Origin: Mycolicibacterium sp. MU0050
GTDB taxonomy: Bacteria > Actinomycetota > Actinomycetes > Mycobacteriales > Mycobacteriaceae
Assembly: GCF_963378085.1 (NCBI RefSeq)
Contig: NZ_OY726395.1
Coordinates: 4,712,001-4,776,000, forward strand
DNA: 64,000 nt
Reading direction: 5' to 3'
Shown here piece after piece: positions 1 through 7,566 of the stretch (position 1 is its first letter; each line of letters begins with the position of its first letter). Made by a program: the position numbers and the translations under genes. The notes below the pieces were generated by a model. That model searched no databases. It was not told the origin of the DNA and saw only the letters and a list, made by a program, of their open reading frames with translations.

Positions 1-251
1 AGCCGCGGCGCGTCCTGCGCCGCCAGCTCCTGATACAGCACCACCTGCTCGGCGACGGACATGCCGCCGCCCCATTCGGCGGGCCAGTGAGGCACGGCGT
101 AGCCGGCCGAATGCAGGGTGGCGAACCAGTCCTTCTGGAACGCCACGAACTCCGCCTCGGTCACCGACGCCTGGCGTTGGCGCCAGTCGGTCGGGACGTT
201 GGCCGCGCACCAGTCCCGGACCGCCGCGCGGAAATCGTCCAGGTCGCTCAT
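1..251 (-). CDS. Acyl-CoA dehydrogenase, N-terminal part (runs off the window)
   Basis: Only the first ~83 codons are present. The reading begins MSDLDDFRAAVRDWCAANVP and continues with an HSAGYAVPHWPAEWGGG segment, which is the usual N-terminal helical domain of acyl-CoA dehydrogenases (FadE family) that oxidise acyl-CoA to enoyl-CoA with FAD. The ATG at 251 overlaps the TGA of the upstream acyl-CoA dehydrogenase by 4 bases, so it is translationally coupled in the long minus-strand operon that starts near 9.85 kb. The catalytic C-terminal domain lies outside the window, so substrate class and integrity cannot be judged. Confidence 0.85.
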   Translation of the reverse strand, partial: MSDLDDFRAAVRDWCAANVPTDWRQRQASVTEAEFVAFQKDWFATLHSAGYAVPHWPAEWGGGMSVAEQVVLYQELAAQDAPR

Positions 252-1180
252 CCCGAGTACAGCCCCGTCAGCCCGCGCCGGTCGACGCGGTCGGTGAGCA
301 GGGCGCGGGTCGCCGACAGCCCGAAGGGCAGGCGCCGCAACGGTTGGCTGTAGCGGGACAGCCAGGACAGCGTCGTCTCGTCGCAGAACCCGACGGCGCC
401 GTGGAGTTGATGACAGACCCGGAACACCACCTCGGCGGCCTCGATGGCGGCCATCCGCAGCGCCAGCGCGTCGTCGAGCGCCTCGGTCGCGGTGGTGCCC
501 GACGACGGCCCCGCGCTCCACAGCGCATGCTTGGCCAGCACCTCCAGGCCGCCGCGCTCCACCTCGGCGTCGGTGAGTTGGAACTGCACACTCTGGAACG
601 CCGAGAGCGGCTGACCGAACTGCTGTCGCATGCGGACGTGGGCAATGGTCAGTTCCAGTGCGCGATCCAACATTCCGAGCAGGGTCCAGCACGGCAGCAC
701 CAGGCCCAGCGCGACGTCGTCGGGCGCCGCGGCGCTCGTCGACGACAGCTCCAGTTCCGCGACGAATCCGGGCCGGGCGGCCGAGGTCCCCGCCACGGTG
801 CGGCTCTGACCGGACAGCGTCACCGCCGTCCACGGCAGCCGCACCCCGAACACCGGGGCCGACGGGTTGGTGTCCGCGACCACCAGCAGACCCGCGGTAT
901 CGCCGTCCGTCGGCCGGGACAGCCGCTCCGCGACGGGATACGGCAGCGCCCAGTACCCGGCGCTGCGGCACAGCGCCGCGGCGGCCTCGAGGCTGTCGGA
1001 GTCCGCGCGGGGCTCCAACTCCCAGGCGCCCAGGTCGGCCAGCACCGCGCCGACGAGCACCTCCCGGGTGTCCGGCTTGGCCTCGGCCTGCTGCAATAGC
1101 TGATCGCCGCCGGCGGCCTCGAACGCCCGCAGCGCCTGCCGGCCGAACTCGTCGGCCTCGGGACTGAGATCGAGGATCAT
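248..1180 (-). CDS. Short acyl-CoA dehydrogenase-like protein
   Basis: 310 residues from an ATG (MILDLSPEADEF) whose start overlaps the previous gene's stop by 4 bases. The C-terminal half carries acyl-CoA dehydrogenase features, RMRQQFGQPLSAFQSVQFQL and CHQLHGAVGFCDETTLSW, but the protein is about 70 residues shorter than ordinary FadE proteins and the N-terminal part is weakly conserved. Mycobacterial acyl-CoA dehydrogenases often work as heteromers of one full and one shortened subunit (FadE28/FadE29 type). I infer that this is such a partner for one of the two flanking full-length dehydrogenases. The long in-frame extension upstream of 1180 lies over the neighbouring gene and is not coding. 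Confidence 0.85.
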   Translation of the reverse strand: MILDLSPEADEFGRQALRAFEAAGGDQLLQQAEAKPDTREVLVGAVLADLGAWELEPRADSDSLEAAAALCRSAGYWALPYPVAERLSRPTDGDTAGLLVVADTNPSAPVFGVRLPWTAVTLSGQSRTVAGTSAARPGFVAELELSSTSAAAPDDVALGLVLPCWTLLGMLDRALELTIAHVRMRQQFGQPLSAFQSVQFQLTDAEVERGGLEVLAKHALWSAGPSSGTTATEALDDALALRMAAIEAAEVVFRVCHQLHGAVGFCDETTLSWLSRYSQPLRRLPFGLSATRALLTDRVDRRGLTGLYSG

Positions 1181-2325
1181 GACGCCGCCAGCAGGGCGCG
1201 GGACAGCAGGATGCGTTGCATCTCGATACTCCCGGACGACACGGTGGAGGCCTGCGAGTACCGCCAATGGTCCTCGACCTCCTCGCGGAACCGTCGCACC
1301 GGCGGTGCGTCGACGTCCGCGGCCGCGATGATCTCCATCAGCACCTCCGCGCTGTCCTGATCCAACTTCGTCACGGCGATCCGGTAGCCGGAGGCGTCGC
1401 CGGGCCGGACCTGCCCCTTGCTCTGCAACGCCACCAACCGGTACGCCAGCAGGCGCGCCCGACGGCAGTGCACGAGCATCCGAGTCCACCTGGCGCGCAA
1501 CTCATCCGGCAACGCGTCCCACGCCGGCCCGAGCGCCTGGGGCGCATCGTGCAACAGCTTCTCGCAGCGGGCGTACCGCGCGATCCCGACCCGTTCGAAC
1601 GACAGCACGTCCTGCACAATCGACCAGCCGGCGCCCACCTCGCCGAGCACGTCGGCCTCGGTGACCCGCAGGTCGTCGAAGAACACCTCGTTGAGATGGT
1701 GCGGCCCCATGATGCAGCGGATCGGACGCACCTGGATCGCCGGATCGGACATCGGCACCAGGAAGATCGTCAGGCCCTTCTGCTTCTTGTCCTCCTTGGA
1801 GGTGCGCGCCAGCAGGAAGCACCACTGCGCCATGGTCGCGTACGACGTCCAGATCTTCTGCCCGCTGACCAACCAGCCGTCGCCGTCGCGGCGGGCCGTG
1901 GTCCGCAGTGAGGCCAGGTCGGAACCGGCCTCGGGCTCCGAAAAGCCCTGACACCAGATCACTTCGCCGTTGGCGATCGGTGGCAGGTGACGCTGGCGCT
2001 GCTCGGGTGTGCCGTGCCGCATGATGATCGGCCCCACCCAGTTGACGCCCATGTACTGGGCGCCGCGCGGCTCGTGGTGCGCCCACATCTCCTCGCGCAC
2101 CACGGTCTGCTCCCACACCGAGGCGTCGCGGCCGCCGTACTCCTGCGGCCACGACATGCACAGCAGGCCCTGCTCGGCCAGGGTTCGGCAGAACTGTTGG
2201 GCCGCTGCCAGATCCGCGGGGTTGTCGGTGAATGCCCCCATGAAGTCGTCCGGCAGGTGCTCGGCCACCAGGCTGCGCAACTGACCGCGCAGCGCCGTGG
2301 CCGCCGCTCCCATTTCGAAGTCCAC
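1177..2325 (-). CDS. Acyl-CoA dehydrogenase (FadE family)
   Basis: 382 residues from a GTG at 2325 preceded by a GGGAGA ribosome site 5 bases away. It shows the full family layout: an N-terminal helical domain, a middle FAD/substrate segment WCQGFSEPEAGSDLASLRTT and SGQKIWTSYATMAQWCFLLART, and a C-terminal helical domain ending in STVSSGSIEMQRILLSRALL. The reaction is FAD-dependent alpha,beta-dehydrogenation of an acyl-CoA. It sits between the CoA-transferase (10 bases upstream) and the short dehydrogenase (4-base overlap), so it acts in the beta-oxidation limb of this catabolic operon. The substrate is unknown. Confidence 0.92.
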   Translation of the reverse strand: MDFEMGAAATALRGQLRSLVAEHLPDDFMGAFTDNPADLAAAQQFCRTLAEQGLLCMSWPQEYGGRDASVWEQTVVREEMWAHHEPRGAQYMGVNWVGPIIMRHGTPEQRQRHLPPIANGEVIWCQGFSEPEAGSDLASLRTTARRDGDGWLVSGQKIWTSYATMAQWCFLLARTSKEDKKQKGLTIFLVPMSDPAIQVRPIRCIMGPHHLNEVFFDDLRVTEADVLGEVGAGWSIVQDVLSFERVGIARYARCEKLLHDAPQALGPAWDALPDELRARWTRMLVHCRRARLLAYRLVALQSKGQVRPGDASGYRIAVTKLDQDSAEVLMEIIAAADVDAPPVRRFREEVEDHWRYSQASTVSSGSIEMQRILLSRALLAAS

Positions 2326-2335
2326 TGTCGTCTCC

Positions 2336-3541
2336 CTATCCCGAACCCAGTGCGGGCTCGGCGTCACTGTCGGGTGCCAGCGCTGCGGTGTTGCGCACAC
2401 CCAGCTCGTCGAGTACCGCCGCGGTGTCGGCGCCCAGTTCCGGGGCCGGGCCCCGGACGTGCCCGGGGGTCCGCGAAAACCAGGTCGGCACACCGGGAAA
2501 CCGGACCGGGCCGTGCGGCGTCTGCACCGTCTCGAACAGCCCGACGGCGTTGAGGTGCGGATTCTCGAACAACGCATCCGGCGTGTGGATCGGTGCGGCC
2601 GGGATCTCGAGTTCCTCGAACAGCGTCAGCCACTCCTCGGTGGTGCGCTCCTTCAACGTCTCGGCCACCAGACCGTACACCTTGTCGATCTGCTGCGCCC
2701 GCCGCTCCAGCGTCGAATACAGCGTCGGATCCTGTTCAACCCAGCACGGCCGGACCGCACCGACGAACGCGTTCCAGTGTTTGTCGTTGTAGATCAGCGC
2801 GGCGATGTGGCCGTCCTTGGTCTCGTACGGCCGGCGGTTGGGGGCGACGGTCCGCGGGTAGACCGCGGGCCCCAGCGGCGGGTCGAACATGGCCCCGTTG
2901 GCGTGCTCGACGAGCATGAACGAGGCCATCGTCTCGAACATGCTGACCTCGACCTCCTGGCCCTCACCGGTCCGTTCGCGGTGGAACAGCGCCATCATGG
3001 TGGCGTACAGCGCGGTCAGGCCCGCCACCTTGTCGGCCATGATGGTGCCCACATAGTTCGCCTCGCCGGTCAGCTGCTCCTGGACCGCGGGCAGCCCGCA
3101 TTCGGCCTGGATGGTGTCGTCGTAGGCCGGGCGATCCGCCGCCGGCCCGCGGCGGCTGTAGCCGTAGCAGTTGGTGTAGATGATCTCCGGATTGATGGCG
3201 GCCACCTCGGCGTAGGAAAACCCGAGATTGGCAATGGCCTTGGCCCGCATGGAGTGGATGAACACGTCGGAGGACTCGATCAGGGCGCGCAGAGCCGCGG
3301 TGCCCTCCTCAGTGCGCAGGTCCAGTACGGCGCTGCGCTTGCCGCGGTTGACGTTCACGAACACCCCGCTCATCCCGGGGGCGGGCCCCACCGAGATGAA
3401 TCGGGTGTTGTCCCCCTGCGGGGGTTCGATCTTGACGACGTCGGCGCCCATGTCGGCCATGATCTGCGTGCAGTACGGGCCCATCACCATGGCCGTGAGA
3501 TCCACGACCCGCACGCCGCTCAGCGGCCCGGCGGCGGTCAT
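2336..3541 (-). CDS. CaiB/BaiF family III CoA-transferase
   Basis: 401 residues. The start MTAAGPLSGVRVVDLTAMVM is an ATG overlapping the SDR stop by 4 bases. Family III hallmarks are present: the N-terminal GVRVVDL segment, MGADVVKIEPPQGD, NRGKRSAVLDL, and the Asp of IMADKVAG near residue 170, which matches the catalytic aspartate that forms the enzyme-CoA anhydride. Such enzymes move CoA between carboxylic acids, so this one probably activates an acid made by the oxygenases of the operon. An apparent 788-residue ORF in this frame is an artefact of reading through the overlapping upstream gene. Confidence 0.92.
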   Translation of the reverse strand: MTAAGPLSGVRVVDLTAMVMGPYCTQIMADMGADVVKIEPPQGDNTRFISVGPAPGMSGVFVNVNRGKRSAVLDLRTEEGTAALRALIESSDVFIHSMRAKAIANLGFSYAEVAAINPEIIYTNCYGYSRRGPAADRPAYDDTIQAECGLPAVQEQLTGEANYVGTIMADKVAGLTALYATMMALFHRERTGEGQEVEVSMFETMASFMLVEHANGAMFDPPLGPAVYPRTVAPNRRPYETKDGHIAALIYNDKHWNAFVGAVRPCWVEQDPTLYSTLERRAQQIDKVYGLVAETLKERTTEEWLTLFEELEIPAAPIHTPDALFENPHLNAVGLFETVQTPHGPVRFPGVPTWFSRTPGHVRGPAPELGADTAAVLDELGVRNTAALAPDSDAEPALGSG

Positions 3542-4455
3542 GGTTGCACCGCCTCGGCGGCCATCCCGAAGCTGTGACGGATGTGTGCGTCGTGCCCGCC
3601 CGGGACCACGGGGAAAACCAGCGGGTCGGCGGTGTCGCGGATCTCGGCGAGGTTCGCGGCAACGTCCTCGATGGTCCACGAGGGCCGGTAGACGCCCCGG
3701 GTCTCGCCGATGTAGGCGCGCGCGACGCGGCCGGCCAGCGCCACCAGGATCTCGCCGGTGACAGAACAGCTTTCGTGCGCCAGCCAGCCGACGGCCGGGG
3801 CGACCAGTTCGGCGCCCATCGGCGGGTAGGCCGAGGTGTCGATCCCCTCGGCCATCCGGGTGACGGCCGCGGGCACCACCACGTTGCTGATCACGTTCGA
3901 CGCCGCGCCCTCCAGGGCGGCGACGTTGGACAGCCCGAGCACACCGGCCTTGGCGACGGCGTAGTTGGCGACCTCGTGGTTGCCGTACAGACCGCCGATC
4001 GATGAGGTCAGGACGATGCGGCCGTAGCCCGCCTCGACCATCTCGGCGAACGCCGGGCGGACCACGTGGAAGGCGCCGCGCAGGTGGACGTCGACGACGG
4101 CGTCGAAGTCCTCGTAGGACATCTGCGCCAGCGGCGCCCGGCGCACGTTGCCCGCGTTGTGGATCAGGATGTCGATGCGGCCGAACTCCCGCAGGGCGGT
4201 GTCGATGATCGCCTGGCCGCCCTCGGCGGTGGCCACCGACTCGGTGCTGGCCACGGCCTGCCCGCCGGCCGCGACGATCTCGCCGACCACCGCGCTTGCG
4301 GGTCCGGCGTCGGCGCCGTCCCCGGTCAGCGTGCCGCCGACGTCGTTGACCACCACCGTGGCCCCGCGCGCCGCCAGCAGCATCGCGTACTCCCGGCCCA
4401 GACCGCGGCCGGCGCCGGTGACGACGGCAACGCGATCGTCGAAGCGCAAGGTCAC
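3538..4455 (-). CDS. SDR family oxidoreductase
   Basis: 305 residues starting at a GTG at 4455 ([20 protein letters not shown]) that overlaps the monooxygenase stop as GTGA. The Rossmann glycine motif TGAGRGLG is at about 13-20, NNAG-equivalent HNAG at 99-102, the catalytic Ser at 151-152, and YAVAK with Tyr165 and Lys169. The NDVGGTLTGDG segment is typical of the subgroup resembling the SDR part of peroxisomal multifunctional enzyme, often a 3-hydroxyacyl-CoA dehydrogenase. A closely similar but broken copy lies at 36794-37292 and another intact relative at 46253. Likely role: NAD-dependent oxidation of a hydroxy intermediate. Confidence 0.9.
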   Translation of the reverse strand: MTLRFDDRVAVVTGAGRGLGREYAMLLAARGATVVVNDVGGTLTGDGADAGPASAVVGEIVAAGGQAVASTESVATAEGGQAIIDTALREFGRIDILIHNAGNVRRAPLAQMSYEDFDAVVDVHLRGAFHVVRPAFAEMVEAGYGRIVLTSSIGGLYGNHEVANYAVAKAGVLGLSNVAALEGAASNVISNVVVPAAVTRMAEGIDTSAYPPMGAELVAPAVGWLAHESCSVTGEILVALAGRVARAYIGETRGVYRPSWTIEDVAANLAEIRDTADPLVFPVVPGGHDAHIRHSFGMAAEAVQP

Positions 4456-6314
4456 CGCAGTTCCAACCCCGCCAGGTCGCCGTTGTCCCGCCACCCGGCG
4501 ATGAGGTCGCCGAAGGCGTAGAACCCCGGTGAATAGAAGTCGCCCAGGAAGGCTCCGTTGCGTTCCTGGCCGCCGCGGCCCTCATTGTTGTAATAGCCGG
4601 GCGTGCAGGACAGTTCGAACGCCGAGTTGTCGATCGACAGTTCGCGGACGGTGGCCACCCACTCGTCTTGCCCCTGCTGACTCGGTTCGACCAGGGTGGC
4701 ACCCCGCTTCTGGGCCTCGGCGATGATGTAGGCGATGTGCTCGGCCTGTTGTTCGAACATCGCCGTGGTGTTCGCCGACACGCCCCCCTGGATGAATCCC
4801 ATGAAGAACTGGTTCGGGAAGCCGCGGCTGGTCATCCCGTGCAGGGTCTTGTAGTCGTCGCGCCAGTGCTCGAACAGGGACAACCCGTCGCGCCCCACGA
4901 TCTGGTCGATCGCGAAGCGGCGGCTGATCTCGGTGGAGATCTCGAATCCGCTCGCGAAGATCACGCAGTCGACCTCGTACTCCTGTCCGTTGGCGACGAT
5001 CCCCTTCTCGGTGAGTCGTTCCACGCCTTTGGATTCCGACACGTCGACCAGCGTCACGTTGGGCCGATTGAACGTGTCCAGGTACTGCTCGCTGGAGGTG
5101 GGGCGCTTGCACATGAAGCGGTAGTAGGGCTTGAGCGCCTCGGCGGTGACCGGATCCGCGACGATCTCGGCGACGCGGCGCCGCAGCCGCTCCATGATCT
5201 TGTAGTCTTCCTCCTCCCGGAAGGCCATGATCTGTTCGACCGTCACCGACGCCGGGTCGGGACTACTCGCGATGCGGGCGGTGAGGTTGCGGCCCAATTC
5301 GGTCCAGAAGTCGCAGACCAGATCGGGCTCGCCGAACACGACTCCCACGAACGGCGACCAGTTGTGGAAGTTGCGTTTGCGCTCCTCCTGCCAGCCCGGT
5401 TGCAGCGAGGCCGCCCACTTCGGGTCGGTCGGCGGGTTGGAGCGGGCGTCGACCGAGGACGGGGTGCGCTGGAAGACGAACAACTCCTTGGCATCCCGGC
5501 CGAGGTGCGGGACCAGCTGGACGCCGGTGGCGCCGGTGCCGACCAGCGCGACCCGCTTGTCGGCCAGCTTGTGCAGGCCGCCGTCGGCAGTTCCGCCGGT
5601 GTAGTCGTAATCCCAGCGTGCGGAATGGAACACGTGCCCGCCGGCCGCCCGGTAGTCCTTGATGCCGGGGATCCCCGGCAGCTTCGGGCGGTTGTAGGAG
5701 CCCTGCGCCATGACCACGAACCGGGCGCGGATCTCGTCACCGCGGTCGGTGTCGATCCGCCAGCGCTGCAGATCGTCCTCCCAGCGCAGTTCGCGCACCT
5801 GGGTGGAGAACAGCGCCCCGTCGTACAGGCCGAAATGCTTGCCGATGTTGCGGCAATGGTCGAAGATCTCGGCACCGTCGGCGAACTTCTTGCTCGGCAT
5901 GAAGCCGAGTTCCTCGAGCAGCGGGATGTAGCAGTACGCGTCGTTGTCACACTGAATGCCCGGGAACCGGTTCCAGTACCACACGCCGCCGAAGTCCCCG
6001 GCCATCTCGATGACCCGGATCCCCTCCACCCCGGCCTTCTTCAGATGGGCGCCGGCCAGCAGACCCGCGAACCCGCCGCCCAGGATGACGACCTCGACAT
6101 CCTCGGTGATCGGATCTCGTTCGACGCGGGTGGTGTACGGGTCCACCTCGTAGAAGTCGGCGAAATCGCCTTCGAGTTCGAGGTATTGATCGCCGCCCTC
6201 GGGCCGCAGTCGCTTGGCGCGCTCGGCCGCGTAGCGCTCCCGGATGGCCGGGATGTCGATGTCGGTGGGGGTATCGGTGGGCCCGCAGCCGGCGGCGGAT
6301 TCGGTCGAGGTCAT
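4452..6314 (-). CDS. Flavin monooxygenase, Baeyer-Villiger type
   Basis: 620 residues from ATG 6314 (MTSTESAAGC), overlapping the upstream stop as ATGA. It has two dinucleotide-binding motifs, ILGGGFAGLLAG for FAD and LVGTGATGVQLV for NADPH, bracketing a Baeyer-Villiger fingerprint G-HVF-H-SAR-WD. In the fingerprint the usual leading Phe (FxGxxxHxxxW) is Ala. The segments VIEMAGDFGGVWYWNRFPG and YCYIPLLEELG are typical of cyclohexanone- and steroid-type monooxygenases. Family chemistry is insertion of oxygen next to a ketone, giving an ester or lactone. It follows the flavin-dependent oxidoreductase directly. The ketone substrate cannot be read from sequence. Confidence 0.9.
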   Translation of the reverse strand: MTSTESAAGCGPTDTPTDIDIPAIRERYAAERAKRLRPEGGDQYLELEGDFADFYEVDPYTTRVERDPITEDVEVVILGGGFAGLLAGAHLKKAGVEGIRVIEMAGDFGGVWYWNRFPGIQCDNDAYCYIPLLEELGFMPSKKFADGAEIFDHCRNIGKHFGLYDGALFSTQVRELRWEDDLQRWRIDTDRGDEIRARFVVMAQGSYNRPKLPGIPGIKDYRAAGGHVFHSARWDYDYTGGTADGGLHKLADKRVALVGTGATGVQLVPHLGRDAKELFVFQRTPSSVDARSNPPTDPKWAASLQPGWQEERKRNFHNWSPFVGVVFGEPDLVCDFWTELGRNLTARIASSPDPASVTVEQIMAFREEEDYKIMERLRRRVAEIVADPVTAEALKPYYRFMCKRPTSSEQYLDTFNRPNVTLVDVSESKGVERLTEKGIVANGQEYEVDCVIFASGFEISTEISRRFAIDQIVGRDGLSLFEHWRDDYKTLHGMTSRGFPNQFFMGFIQGGVSANTTAMFEQQAEHIAYIIAEAQKRGATLVEPSQQGQDEWVATVRELSIDNSAFELSCTPGYYNNEGRGGQERNGAFLGDFYSPGFYAFGDLIAGWRDNGDLAGLELR

Positions 6315-7492
6315 GCGCTGACGCCCTCGGGCAGTGCGGCCGGATGCAGCGGTGCCGGCATCTCGTGCACCGCGGGCAGAACCTCGGCGGCGAACAGGCG
6401 GGTGCTTTCCATCGCGTCCTCGTACGGCATGGTGCCGAACTGCGGGACGATGGTGACCTCGGAGAACGAGCACGCCTCCTGGGCGGCCTTGAGCTTTTCG
6501 AACACCTGCTCCGGCGTGCCGATCAGCAGGTTCGACGCGTGATATCCGGGCGGGCCGCCCTTCTTCTGGTCACCGGTGACGGCCGAGGCGAGCACCGCGG
6601 TCGCGGTGGCCTCCCGGGCGGCGTAGGCCTCGTATCCCTTGACGCCCTTGAAGTTCGACGCGTCGGCGAAGCCGTAGTGGACGTTGACGTCGCGGTTGGC
6701 CGTCCAGATCCACTCCTCGGTGAGGGCCGCCATCCGGTCGTCCTCCTTGGCGGTGCAGTACATGAACATCACGTTCTTGGGCTGACAGGGCTCCAGGCCC
6801 TCCTCGGCGCGGAAGGTGTTGACCTTCTGCACCTCGGCGCCGGCGTCCCAGATCGGCTTGTTGCCCACGAACAACGGGACCATGCCGCGCCGGGACAGGA
6901 TCTCCAGCGACTCGGCCGTCGACGACGAGCTGTAGATCCGGTCGTACAGATCGGTGCTGATGGGCTCGGGGCGCAGCGACATCTCCGGGAAGGAGAAGAT
7001 TTCACCGTCGTAGGAGAACCGCTCGCCGCTGAAGGCGAGCTTGAGGATGTCCAGGGTTTCGTTGAAGCGCTGCCGGCTCTCCTCGCGAGGCACCCCGACC
7101 GCGTCGAACTCTCCCTTGGAGACCCCGCGGCCGATGCCGATGGTGTTGTACCGGCCGTTGGAAACGATGTCCAGGTAGGCGATCTGGTGCGCCAGTCGCA
7201 CCGGATTCCACCACGGCGCGACGGCGACGAAGGTGCCCAGGCTGACCCGCTCGGTGCGGCCGGCGAAGTACGTCAGCGCCTGAATCGGGTTGGGGGTCAT
7301 GCCGTACGGGGTGCCCTGATGCTCCGGGAACCAGATGCCGTCGAAACCCAACGGCTCGGCCAGATCCCCGAGGGCCAGCGCCGCCTGTACGCACTGGTAG
7401 TCGGGCGTCTCCGGGGGTGTGCTGAAGTTCCCGGCCATGACGCGTTCCCAGTCGCGGGAGTTCTGCGCTCCGGTCCCCAGATTGACTTTCAT
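6311..7492 (-). CDS. LLM class (luciferase-like) flavin-dependent oxidoreductase
   Basis: 393 residues from ATG 7492 (MKVNLGTGAQNSRDW) with a strong AGGAGAAGGAA ribosome site. The N-terminal TIM-barrel segments LAEPLGFDGIWFPEHQ, FAGRTERVSLGTFVAVAPWW and HQIAYLDIVSNGRYNTIGIGRG are characteristic of bacterial-luciferase-like monooxygenases that use FMNH2 or F420. Length is normal. It is separated from the Rieske oxygenase by 74 bases that hold a large inverted repeat (7511-7559), and its stop overlaps the Baeyer-Villiger monooxygenase start. Two different oxygenases plus the Rieske enzyme suggest several successive oxygenation steps on one substrate. Confidence 0.9.
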   Translation of the reverse strand: MKVNLGTGAQNSRDWERVMAGNFSTPPETPDYQCVQAALALGDLAEPLGFDGIWFPEHQGTPYGMTPNPIQALTYFAGRTERVSLGTFVAVAPWWNPVRLAHQIAYLDIVSNGRYNTIGIGRGVSKGEFDAVGVPREESRQRFNETLDILKLAFSGERFSYDGEIFSFPEMSLRPEPISTDLYDRIYSSSSTAESLEILSRRGMVPLFVGNKPIWDAGAEVQKVNTFRAEEGLEPCQPKNVMFMYCTAKEDDRMAALTEEWIWTANRDVNVHYGFADASNFKGVKGYEAYAAREATATAVLASAVTGDQKKGGPPGYHASNLLIGTPEQVFEKLKAAQEACSFSEVTIVPQFGTMPYEDAMESTRLFAAEVLPAVHEMPAPLHPAALPEGVSA

Positions 7493-7510
7493 TTCCTTCT
7501 CCTTCGTGGT

Positions 7511-7559
7511 GATTTCGGTGCGCTCAGCGGCGGTGAGCTCACCCCAGCGCACCGAAATC
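7511..7559. repeat. Large inverted repeat between oxygenase genes
   Basis: Perfect 14-base arms GATTTCGGTGCGCT (7511-7524) and AGCGCACCGAAATC (7546-7559) enclose a second 12-base palindrome GGTGAGCTCACC (7532-7543). On the minus-strand transcript this forms a strong hairpin between the Rieske oxygenase stop and the ribosome site of the next gene. There is no T-run on either side, so a simple intrinsic terminator is unlikely. An mRNA processing or stabilising element, or a protein-binding site, is more plausible. Confidence 0.7.
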
Positions 7560-7566
7560 GCGTGGC

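Noticed and set aside
4668..6542. A 624-residue plus-strand frame opposite the Baeyer-Villiger monooxygenase
   Set aside because: Shadow of a gene with both dinucleotide-binding motifs on the other strand.
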